NCBI GenBank assembly: GCA_030549495.1
Contig: JAUIRK010000903.1
Location: forward strand, 1,302,001-1,366,000
Direction: 5' to 3'
Length of the DNA stretch: 64,000 nucleotides
DNA from: Nectonema munidae
Lineage: Eukaryota; Nematomorpha; Nectonematoida; Nectonematidae
Shown: piece after piece, positions 54,841 to 64,000 of the stretch
Numbering within the stretch: position 1 is the stretch's first letter
Layout of the letters: every line of letters begins with the position of its first letter
Notes under the pieces: model-generated
Database searches by the model: none
What the model was told of the DNA's origin: nothing
Seen by the model: only the letters and a program-made list of their open reading frames with translations
Program-made: the position numbers and the translations under genes

Positions 54841-56575
54841 GACTTAATGTGGATTCATAAGTTTCTCGGGGCCCAACTGCACCAGTGTCCGCGGACGATG
54901 GGTGTCCAGGATGGCAAAAAGGCGGTTCTCCTTAGGGCGCTTTGCGCTTTCCTTCTGGCACAAAAAGTCGCCGAAGTACCCCTCCGATGGCGCCAGAAGA
55001 TTATGGGCATTCTCAACTATTATACGGCAACACTCCCAAGAAAATTACGCATCATTTCGGCGCTATATAATTGGGATGAGGCGCCCAAGCACAGCGAGCT
55101 GGTCCAGCTCGCCGTGCCTTACAACATGTCAACCATCGTCACCCCCTCCGTACCAGCAGATTCCGTCTACGTCAACGCCTCCTTGCAAGCCCTCGGATTT
55201 GTCACCTCGAAGGGCCAGGTGGTTCACCAAGACTGGCATATTGCGGATTTGGAGTTTCTAGCAATAACTCTGGGACATTTCCTCTTGCCCAGCAGAAAGA
55301 TCTACTCCGATTCAATGGTCGCCATAGGCTGTATCCGAAAATTGGGCAGCAAGTCGTTCAAACAAGCCAGGATCCTCCTATGGCTCGAAGCATCCAGTGC
55401 CTGACAGATGCCCTCCGTAACGCCGTGGAACAGGTCAAGTCGGAGGACGATCCTGCGGACGGCCCGTCACGCGCGCTCCCAAAGAACCCGATCCACTCCT
55501 TGAAGATTTGGAATTGCACCATTGCCATGGATTCCATGGAATGGGTCACCTTCTTTGAAGCAATCTGGAGATCCTTCAGAGAAAAAACCAAAGATAGAAT
55601 GGCGAGGTTCTCGCCTCTGGTGGCCTGAGCACCCATCGTCCGCGGATGGAGGTGGAATTGGGCCCCGAGAAACTCAATGGACTGCACGGGGGAGAGGATC
55701 GATTTCCTGACGTTTATGCGAATTCCGCATTCGTCTTCCAGAAACCGAGTGAAGGCCGTAGTGATCTTGGTTGTGGATTCCCGGTCCTCCCTCAAAATCA
55801 AGAAGTCGTCCAGGTATAAGATAAAGCGGAAATTGGGCACGCTGTTCCACTGGTAGTCTTTCCTTGAAAGTTCCTAGCAGACGTGCCACCACGCTTTGTA
55901 GGACTGCTGGGCTAAAGCCCGCCCCCATTGGCAACCTGGTGAACTGCCAAATTTTCCCCCTAACTTGATACAAAAGCAGTTTCTCCATTCCTTCTGGATT
56001 CTAATGCCATAAAACGCATCTGTAAGATATAGACGGGTGGCCCATTTGAATGAGAGCTGAACGTAGCGCAGCTGGAAGGAGGTCGTGAGCTTGATAACTG
56101 GCGTGGCGAAGAGGTCCCGTCAGAAACCAAAATCTGCCACCAAACGACTCTTCCTGTTGGCCTTGGGAACCAAGAAGCACGGGGAGACTATTCTAGGGCG
56201 AATCGCCTGTTTCAGTACGCCAGACTGGACAAGTCTCGGGAGAACCTCCTTTGTAAAGAACGATTTCTGCTCTTTAGGCGGTGCTGAGAACCTGACGAAG
56301 GAGTGGAAGGGGGTTTGCTTATGAGCCTGGACAAGATGGAAAAATCTCTGGACAAGGATGCTAATTCTGCCCTTGTGTCGTAGGTCAACTGGAGCCTTGA
56401 AAAGCGGGGCAGTGACCTGGAAGGTGGAACCCAGGACGCGGGCCCTGAGCCTGACTGAGGTGGTAAATGAGGAGAGCAGTTTCTTACTTGATGCGATGTC
56501 AATGATCAACTGGATCTGGTCCTCAGCCGGGTCTGGGCAGGGGTTCTCGTCCGAGTCAAACGACATCACCTGCGA
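54841..56575. mobile_element. Fossil of a DIRS-like or other LTR-kin retroelement, broken
   Basis: Two stretches of reverse-transcriptase/RNase H code lie in opposite orientation, meeting near 55.4 kb. The minus-strand piece has a FTRLPMGAGFSPAVLQ phrase and YLDDFLIL as the catalytic motif. The plus-strand piece has a FLGAQLHQCPRTMG phrase, also seen in the other piece, and an RNase-H-like region. YLDDFLIL and the adjoining RNase H suggest a DIRS-like element, but the family is not certain. It is broken and rearranged, with several breaks. It is far richer in G and C than its surroundings. Confidence 0.6.
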
Positions 56576-56585
56576 GAAAATGGTT

Positions 56586-56825
56586 TTAAAAAATCAATTG
56601 CTTCATCCTTTTCTTTTTCGATTTTTTTGCCTGGATTATTGAGTCATCTCCATCTTCCCAGGTAACATGAACACCATAAGCGTTGACTTCTTTTACTATT
56701 CCATACACTTTAGCAGAATTGTGAGACTTTCCAAAACGATTATAACTCCATCTTTCTTTCAAAGGAACTTTCATATCATCAAAAAGAAAAGCTTTTGCAC
56801 TAACCAAATCACCTTTACGATACAT
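56586..56825 (-). pseudogene. piggyBac transposase, N-terminal part
   Basis: MYRKGDLVSAKAFLFDDMK starts at 56825. A short basic domain follows that looks like a small beta-barrel (WSYNRFGKSHNSAKVYGIV, VTWEDGD) and ends KKSKKKRMKQ. It is open over 79 residues. The assignment to piggyBac comes from its place and strand between the piggyBac ends; similar N-terminal domains occur in some piggyBac proteins, as I remember. Code stops where the retroelement pieces start. Confidence 0.5.
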
Positions 56826-57346
56826 AATATTACTAACAACTTGGTATTAAAATCAAGAGCAGCAAGCTACAAAAAAATCAGTAAAGTTTTATAAAAGACA
56901 ACACACATTGAATCATCAATCAACTGATGTATATCAGTGAGTTGTGCACACATGTGTACACCAGGGTGCACCTGGTGTGCACATTTGTGAACAATTAATT
57001 TTTCTTTAGAGTGAATGAGAGCAACTTTAATGTTTAAATTAATTGGGCATTATATCGTGTTATATAGCTCTTTAGCTCAACACAAATACTAAAAAAAGGA
57101 AAAAATATTTTTGAAAACCTTTCATTTTATCGAAGCATTTCAGCAACTATTTAAAGATAAGTTTAAAAAGTTTTTGAGCCTAAGAGTAACATAAAAGCAA
57201 GTATATTTATTTTTTTTCTTTTTGTGATAGTGAAGGAACAGAATAAAAATTAGAAAAACATTTAAAAACTTTTGATTTTTTTTAAGGCTAAATTTTGATG
57301 TTTTTTTGATGTACACATATGTCGACACTAGGATATAATGGGTTAA

Positions 57347-57640
57347 GAATACCTGCATCACATATGACAAAAAAATGAACAATAAATCTTCATCAAAGAA
57401 TACCTACAACAAATATTTTGTTTAGAAACAAAATCTGACAGATTTGGCCATTATAAAAATTAATGATAAATAAAAATAATAAGAATGGACACTTTTATTT
57501 AAAGAAAAACCAACGGATTTCGAAGTATCAACTTCTTCATCGGGTGTATTATAGTATATAAATTAAAAATGAAATAAAGTTCAAGTTATTTTCAGGTAAA
57601 ACAAATGAAATTCGAGAATCCAAAAACGAAGAAGTTGATA
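57347..57640. other. No gene seen
   Basis: Short AT-rich gap between the piggyBac and the next Tigger. Confidence 0.4.
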
Positions 57641-59780
57641 GAGTAGACTGCCTCTTAGCGACCAGCCGTCTAAAACGGTCAGATCACTATTGCGACCATT
57701 TTCTTACCGTCCCAATATTTGTCTATCAGGTAACATAGTCTTTACTTGCTCCAAAGCAACCAGCTCTCTATTCAGGATTGAGATCAGTTGATCTGGTCCC
57801 AATCCTGATTTCTAATCCAAATAATCCGACCACTTGTTGCCTTCATATCAAACTGCATTGTTTTGTAGATGCAAAAACATCATCTTTATGAAGTATAAGC
57901 TTACAAACATAATGCATTGAATATAACTAGCAGTGACAAAAAGATGGCAGCATAAAAGGGAAGCGTTTTTAAAGTAATAACAGAGTTTGATTTAACACAC
58001 CAAACTTTGACTGCTCGTATGGCAACGCCTATAAATCATTCAAAGTGTCCATCTCTGTGTAAACACTGCTCAGTGCTCACATATTTTTGCTCCTTTTTTG
58101 TTCTTGCTGTGTTGAGGTCATTCTTTCTCTCTTACCAAGTTTATTTCGTAAGACTTAAATTTAAAGAGTATGCTTTTTTTTATATAATAATAATGAGTGC
58201 GATATTTCGTTTGGTTCAAAGGCAGCTAAGCTCCACTCCATCTTGTTTTTTAATTGTTCAAAAGTCGAATTGTCCTGCTACTAGTCCATACAACAAGTTT
58301 TCATTCGAAACTACCCTTTTACATCGATAAATTTCCAGGGCAGAAAAGTAAAAGCGCGATGAAACAATGGATTATAGTGAAAACGGTTGAGCATGCAAGT
58401 TATCTCCACCGATCTCCTTATCTTTCTCTCATTATACAAAACTACCCTGCCTAAACTAAGGTAATATAGACCATAATATTTCATTTATTAGATTTAAGTT
58501 AATTTTCTATGCATGTGCTCTATTTTGTGTAATCTTTTAATTCAAACATATTCTTATGGTTTTTACAAGTTTTAGATTATAAAATTTTTAAAATGCCTTG
58601 CTATTTCTGAAAAAGTAAAAAGATTTATGATGAAAACAAAGCAAGACAGTGCCAGTTAGCTAAAGAATTCAGAGTTGAAAAACACAGACTGCCATGCCAA
58701 TATACTGAGACATAAGTTCTCAAAATCCAGTGTGCTTCAAGAATATCAACGTAACCTTATTACCTGTGACCTACTATGCCAATCATAAAGCTTGGATGAC
58801 TACCAACATTTTTATTGAGTGGATAAAATCGTTCGATAAACGCATGAAAACAGAAAAGAGACATGTTATATTGATGCTTGATATATATCAAGCATATCTC
58901 TCATCCTCGTTTAGAAGTAACCAATGCTAAACTACTTTTTTGCTTCCTAAAACTACTTCCGTTTTGCAGCCTCTTGACCAAGGCATCATTAAAACTTTTA
59001 AAAGCTACTATAAACGCAGATTGTTACGTCACGTTATAGCTCAAATGGACGATGATATTACACTTATAAAGTTGGTATAAAGTGTAAATGTTTTGGATGC
59101 TTGTGATTGGATTGCATCTTCTGTAAAAGAAATTAAATCTACAGCAGTGGAAAAGTGCTTTATTCGCTGCAAAAAGACGCCATCTATTGATATCCCTGAA
59201 GTAGGCAGACAATAACATTGACTTTGCTCAACGTTTGCAACCTACTCGACCTCACCTACTAAACCCAATTACTGATGTAGAGGAGTATATTAATGAGCGA
59301 GAAAATGACTTGCCAGCCGTTGAAACTTTATCAGAAAACTGGAAGAGCTTTTTGATCAATAGTACTATCTCCATGTATTAGTAGTCAAACAGAATGTCTT
59401 TCAGACTTTGAAGAAAAAGATCACCCTCAACCCAAGTCAACAATTGCCTCACTGTCCAAAGCGCTTTCAACAGCAATAGACCTTAAGACATATTTTCAAG
59501 AGCATAGTTCGGAAGAGTCGTTAGAAGACATTGATAGAATTATTGAGGTAATTCAGAATAAAATTATTGAACACAAGCAAAATTCTACACAGACATTACT
59601 TACACATTTCTTTAATTCAAAATAAATGCTTATTTTTTCAGTTTTTGTAGATTTAATTTGTAAAATAATTTTTCTATATGATGGATGCCGATGAGTTTGT
59701 AGTGTAGTGATTACTCTTTATTGAGACCATCTCTCTATCAAGACAACTTGAAGTGGTCTCAATAGAAGAAGTCTTACTTC
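57641..59780 (+). mobile_element. Decayed Tigger element
   Basis: The left end reads GAGTAGACTGCCTCTTAGCG then ACCAG. The right end in reverse complement reads GAAGTAAGACTTCTTCTATT then GAGACCAC. They are similar but diverged, with several AGCGACC/GAGACC motifs in each. Transposase remains lie at 58590-59625. Confidence 0.65.
58590..59625 (+). pseudogene. Tigger transposase, decayed
   Basis: Plus-strand phrases are a LAKEFRVEKHR-like helix-turn-helix (58650), YYANHKAWMTTNIFIEWIKS (58770), KTEKRHVILMLD (58850) where the second catalytic D stands, TTSVLQPLDQGIIKTFKSYY (58950) with the third, and LDACDWIASSVKEIKS (59093). The first half of the DDE domain has been deleted and several frames are used. 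The tail includes EEYINE-like acidic code and ends near 59625. Confidence 0.75.
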
Positions 59781-60161
59781 GAAACCGTTTGTGTTTTTTT
59801 TAGATAAAAGTGTCCAATATTATTTATCAAATATTTTGTTATAGCTGTTGTAGAATTATGAATAATACAAAAATTTAATTTTCGGAAAATCCAATAAACT
59901 ACAAATACTTAAAAATTTATAACAAATAAATCTTCAATGACGAGACTCAACTAAATGCAGAAAGTGCAGAAGTTGTTCAAATATGCAAAGTTAAAAAATA
60001 TTCAAAAAACCCTTTGCCACCCTTATTGACTAGCCTGCTTCTACACGCGTTTCTCAATTCGTAGATACTCGGCTTTTTTACGATTACATTTTGGTCTTTG
60101 ATAAATGAAGTAAATTGTTTCAGATTAAATAGAATTAAATTTATTAAAAAATCCATAACCG
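59781..60161. other. No gene seen
   Basis: AT-rich sequence with no recognised repeat before the second family T element. Confidence 0.35.
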
Positions 60162-61825
60162 GACGTTTCGTCGAATGGATATTTAGTCGAACAGCATTTT
60201 GTTGCTTGCGACCCATCTTATTGCCCACACCTGGCAGTAGGATCCTCACATCGCTTCCTGCTTCTCAGACCAATTGGCTAGAAATTCCGATACTTTGACC
60301 GGGTTTCGCCAGAGATCTTTCGGATTCAAGGTAGTGTGTGTTATATTAACATTCTTGTCTTCCTTTCAGGGTTAGTGAAATTTTGTGAAGGTATGCGTTG
60401 AGTAATGGTGATTTGTTCATTCGGAGTTGTGAGAGGATTTTTCTGGTGTAATGGGGAAGTGTTTGTTCACTTCCATCGACTGTGGGAGTTGGCACGTTGG
60501 TGATTTCATTGAGGCTTCTTTGGTGTAGATGGTCTTGAACTATTTATGTGTATATTCTTGACATGTTATGTTTAATGGTTACGCTTGAAGTTGTGTTTAA
60601 GTTTGGCGTATAGTTGATGTTATCATGAATTGTTTGTTTTTTGCACCTAAGTTGTTTTGGTTGTGTTGTAGGGTGATGTAGAAAAGTGTTTTTTGTATGA
60701 GTTGTGATGCGTAAAGTTTCATGTGATCTTCCAGAGGTAGTATATGAGCCTCACCTTGTAAATGTTGTATGTTTGTGTCCATTGTACATACTGTTATTTT
60801 TCTGAGGGCTGTGTTTTCTATTATTTGTCATTTTTGTTTACTGCTTATAGATATTATGGGAGAACATATAGTTCTTGCACATTCGAGGATTGGACGTGTG
60901 ATTGTTTTGAATATATTTTTCCAGTGTGTTGATGTAAGGGCTTCCAAAATTTTAATGGGTTTTCGTGCTTTCTGTGTTGTGTTGGATATGGTTTGTTGAA
61001 GGTAAGTTTCGGGTCAAACGTTAAACCTAGTATCGTGGGTTCTTTAGCTGTAGGTATTGCTTGGTTGTCGAGATGAAGGTCAAGTGTGGTACTGTATTCT
61101 ACTGAGTCTGGCGTGAAGAGTCTAGCGATAGTTTTGGTGAGGTTGCGTTTAATTTGGTTTTCGTTAATTCATGTGTGTATTATTTGTAAGCATGGTTATA
61201 TATTTTGTTCGGCAATATATGTCTTCTGGTGTGAGCTGATTATACTTCATCTGCATAAGATACTAGTGTAACCTCTGTTAGTTTTTATATTGTTCAACAA
61301 CCAACGAGTTAATTATATATAAGTGGGATTACCTTTTTGCTGGTAGGTTACCCTTTCAAACTAGTAAACTTTACTAATTTAATTAGTTAGTAACACTTAA
61401 GAGTTGAGAAACCTTACTGATTCATTAGTGAAAATGTGGACAAGGGTGTTTAGTAATTAAGTGGAACTAATTTTTTTTCACACTGAAAAAACATAGTAGC
61501 TGCTACTGTATAAAGCATGACGTTTATATGATTTTAGTCTAATTATAAAGTTTTATACCTATTTCAATAAAACCAATGTTGATGCTTAAATAAAAATATC
61601 TATTCATTTTATTCATTGCGTTTTATTTTAACATGTTCAAGTTCCTTTTACAAAATTCTAAAGTGGAAACTCTCTCTTTCACGATTATAACGTCAATGTT
61701 ATAGAAAAAAGAAAAATTGTTTGTTTGCTTTCAAAAATACATTTATGCAACAAAATAATTGCTCGCGTGCAAACAACCGCTAGACAAAAAGGCTGTTCGA
61801 CCAAGTATCCATTTGACGAATCGCC
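60162..61825. mobile_element. Family T element, second copy, split by a LINE
   Basis: The ends GTCGAATGGATATTTAGTCG and (right) AAGTATCCATTTGACGAATC match the copy at 47716-48297. The right two thirds of that copy align with 61320-61825. A LINE fragment of about 1 kb lies between. Confidence 0.7.
60235..61280 (-). pseudogene. 3' part of a jockey-like LINE reverse transcriptase
   Basis: Minus-strand phrases in order are SYADEV (the catalytic YADD motif, last D changed to E) near 61255, LFTPDSVEYSTTLDLHLDNQ near 61105, PTILGLTFDPKLTFN near 61025, ILEALTSTHWKN-like code near 60945, PLLNAYLHKISLTLKG near 60400, and TLNPKDLWRNPVKVSEFLANW near 60300. The tail matches the usual end of this LINE group. 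The zinc-knuckle C..C..H..C before it is lost. Several frameshifts and stops are present. Confidence 0.75.
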
Positions 61826-62134
61826 GGCGACATGTCTGACAACGAAATGTCTGGGAAACAAAAATCATAGTTTTTGATATATTGCAATCAAAACATTAAT
61901 TTCAATACAATTTACATTCTAAAAAAACTTGTGATTTTCCATTATGTATAAAATTAATGGAGGAGGTTTATGTTAAAAAAGATTCAAAATGATTGGATAT
62001 ATCACGAGTTCCATTATAATCGACTTCCTTATAATCCAATTATATTGTATATGTTACTATCGCCGCTAAGGAATACTAAATGTCAATTAATTTGGGTCAC
62101 AAAAGAGGAAAATTCATTAAAAGTTGAAAAATAC
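61826..62134. other. No gene seen
   Basis: AT-rich sequence between family T and the candidate exon. It includes GACAACGAAATGTCTGGGA, a phrase reminiscent of other small inverted-repeat elements. Confidence 0.3.
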
Positions 62135-62463
62135 CTTTTCATGACAACGAAACGAATTTGAAGGATCAATTCTTTCAATGAGTCTTGTCTTTTTCGTCGC
62201 AACTTCCCCATCATTAACCACACTCTTCCTCTTGATTGCAACAACGCTACCATAACTACTTGAAAGGAGATTCGTTTGGGTAGAAAAGGATTCACGTCTC
62301 GTGTTTTCCTCTTCCTTTTCATTGGTGCATCTCTCGACCAATGAAATTTCAGGACTATGGACTGTTGCTTGCTGATTCATTCGCAGCATTCCGCTTGCTC
62401 TCGGAATAACATTCTCCAAGGTGTATTGATGCTCCGGACTACTCAGATACACTCCTTCGTCAC
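62135..62463 (-). CDS. Candidate internal exon of an unidentified gene
   Basis: Minus strand: a T-rich tract and TTTCAG are followed by 329 bases with an open frame, ending in AAAAG before GTATTT. It reads DEGVYLSSPEHQYTLENVIP, then MNQQATVHSPEISLVERC, SSSYGSVVAIKRKSVVN and KKTRLIERIDPSN. It has balanced amino-acid use and a basic patch (KRK, KKTR) that could be a nuclear localisation signal. It shows no transposase likeness. It ends on a codon boundary, so it could splice to the exon at 49917-50078 across 12 kb. I do not recognise the family. Confidence 0.45.
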
Positions 62464-62591
62464 CTGAAACTTTTTTTGAAAAAAATGTAATGATGTGTCG
62501 CCAGTGTTGTAGAGACGTCGATTTCGACTACATCGCTTATGAAATTTTCCTTTCGAATCTATACCATGAAATTATCTCCCTTTCTATTCGT

Positions 62592-62650
62592 TAAGGTAAA
62601 GGTACCGTGCAGTGTTTTCAATTAAACTACTTGTATCGAACTTTAAACAA
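62592..62650 (+). repeat. Diverged S2 repeat
   Basis: TTAAGGTAAAGGTACCGTGC, AGTGTTTTCAATTAAAC and TACTTGTATCGAACTTT line up with the S2 copy at 14222-14306, with a short deletion in the middle. Confidence 0.55.
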
Positions 62651-64000
62651 AGGAAGTTTAATACTGGATTTGAAGCAAAAAGCTTGTAGTATCAAAGTTA
62701 GGCATCTAGACAATTCTACTCAAGTCCGATTGCTGATGATCGATACACACATTACGAAAAAATACGATATACAGAGATGTCTCGTTTATCCACACACTTT
62801 GGTTCCCAGTCCATTTGTGTGGATTAATAAATTATGCAGATAAATGAACTGGTAGCTTTCCGAAAAAGGAAAAATGCGTTTGTCTGTATTGATCATAATT
62901 TACGTGTTTGTTGTCTATGTGCAGATGGGTTGGTGTCGGTATTGGGGAATGAGTGATTATTATCAATAAATTATACTTGTAAATTTACACAAATTAAATC
63001 CTAAAAAGCCATCCTGTATTCGAATAAGCTAGACTTAGACTTTGTTGTGAAAATTAATTAAGTTTGATTGGCCCTTCTACCTACACATGGCTTTATTTAG
63101 TAGATCAATTTTCCAGCAATTAATCTAAAGGAAATACACCACACTACATACACACACACACACACACACACAATTCAACGATAAGCCCAAAAAATCGATA
63201 ACACAAATTGTGCAAATACTTTGAATTCTTAAAATGCATTGGGTATGCCAAGCATATTCATGTGAACTAGGCTTTGATGGTTGTTGTGTTGCCCAAGAAA
63301 GAAACTAAATAAGTGTAGATAAAGCTAGTCATGCTTGTCGAAGTTAGACCAATGGTTTCTGGCTCAATGTTATCTTTTAACTCAGATTGATCCGCGATTG
63401 AATGAACGGATCTTGTATTCAGAGACAGTATCTATTCTATCTATTCAGCTGAACGGCCTCAGTGAATCAAGAAGAAAAATATGTATTTGATCCTCCTCAT
63501 CAATTCAGTCTAGTTTTAGGGCGTAAATTTTATAATGAATCAAGCTTTAGACAGTGCTAATGATCGTACTTTTTTAAATACCCAGATTCTAATACGATTG
63601 ATGAAGCAACTATCTATGGTAAAATTTGGACAAGATGACACTCGCAATAAAGAATGAATACCAGCGGAGCTGATGGAATGCGAAAATGAGAAGTAGCCGC
63701 TGTGCGGATACCATTGGATAGAGTAAATGATCTATGCAGTGATATGAGAAATCCTTAGAGTACAATATCCTGGAATGCCAAGAGAGGCTGGACGAGCACC
63801 TCTCAAACAGTTGAAAACACTACTCGATTTTCGAATTGTGCTATCAATAAGCAAATGTTAAATTTGATCATATTGAGTTAGATCGATAAAATAAATTTAG
63901 CAAAATTATTTGATATTATTTATTGAGGTAAAGAATTAGTGGCATTTTCGGTAGAGATGCATGTGTAGATAGTAGAAGAAGATAGACGAAGTTTTACTTC
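62651..64000. other. No gene recognised; AC microsatellite
   Basis: A run of AC repeats lies at 63150-63172. I saw no other gene or clear element. A short stretch near 63655 (ACCAGCGGAGCTGATGGAAT) faintly recalls a LINE reverse transcriptase, but nothing around it supports that. Confidence 0.45.

Larger units (their letters stand above)
54239..57346 (-). mobile_element. piggyBac ends enclosing retroelement fossil pieces
   Basis: TTAA at 54239-54242 and 57343-57346, with ends TTAACCCATTAATGCCC and (reverse complement) TTAACCCATTATATCC. Near both ends lie palindromes of the type TGTACACATGTGCAC (54371-54386, 56940-56985, 57308-57318). Minus-strand piggyBac code is present only as an N-terminal and a C-terminal part. 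The middle is taken by GC-rich reverse-transcriptase pieces. Confidence 0.85.

Noticed and set aside
54760-55404. A host gene of about 215 codons
   Set aside because: It contains reverse-transcriptase and RNase-H-like phrases and lies inside piggyBac ends. It is a retroelement fossil.
63600-63800. LINE reverse-transcriptase remnant
   Set aside because: Only one short phrase resembles the family, and nothing before or after supports it.

Overview
The window reads as a piece of an AT-rich, repeat-packed invertebrate nuclear genome. An arthropod is my best guess; a copepod-like genome is possible but not provable from the sequence. The reasons are spliced host exons, jockey-like LINEs, tRNA-derived SINEs and a mix of hAT, piggyBac, Tigger/pogo, DD35E and Ty3/Gypsy elements. 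There is nothing prokaryotic: no operons, no ribosome binding sites, no CRISPR.

Layout. 1-2.4 kb: a short palindromic MITE, diverged tandem repeats, no gene. 2.4-8.5 kb: a nest in which a small repeat is split by a hAT element, the hAT by a piggyBac, and the piggyBac by two further hAT pieces. 8.7-11.9 kb: a Tigger element carrying a MITE. 12.7-13.9 kb: a hAT remnant. 13.9-15 kb: a cluster of tRNA-derived SINEs in both orientations. 15-20.2 kb: a young-looking Ty3/Gypsy element with identical LTRs. 20.7-23.2 kb: a decayed hAT holding a piggyBac MITE. 23.8-26.6 kb: a frameshifted piggyBac. 28.5-35 kb: a decayed LINE split by a SINE, by a DD35E Tc1/mariner-like element with 21-bp repeats in its inverted ends, and by a pogo element whose core is almost free of C on the plus strand.

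Host genes. Four plus-strand exons between 36.88 and 49.34 kb encode most of pyridoxamine 5'-phosphate oxidase (PNPO); its 5' exon was not found. The last PNPO intron, 9.8 kb, is packed with a piggyBac, an intact-looking hAT, a Tigger and two MITEs. Converging on PNPO from the other strand, a terminal exon (49.92-50.08 kb) and a candidate internal exon (62.14-62.46 kb) may form a second gene. Its 12-kb intron would hold a chimeric hAT, a piggyBac whose core is replaced by retroelement fossil pieces, a decayed Tigger, and a MITE split by a LINE.

How it works together. The autonomous-looking elements here (hAT at 42.7 kb, DD35E element at 29.4 kb, Gypsy at 15 kb) sit beside deletion derivatives that share end sequences with larger elements, for example the 117- and 138-bp piggyBac MITEs and the piggyBac at 39.7 kb. 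Target-site duplications and nesting give a relative order of insertions. The most unusual signals are the repeat-bearing ends of the DD35E element, the C-depleted segment, the retroelement pieces inside piggyBac ends, the isolated GC-rich PNPO exon, and a 202-bp duplication ending 7 bp inside a hAT terminus.
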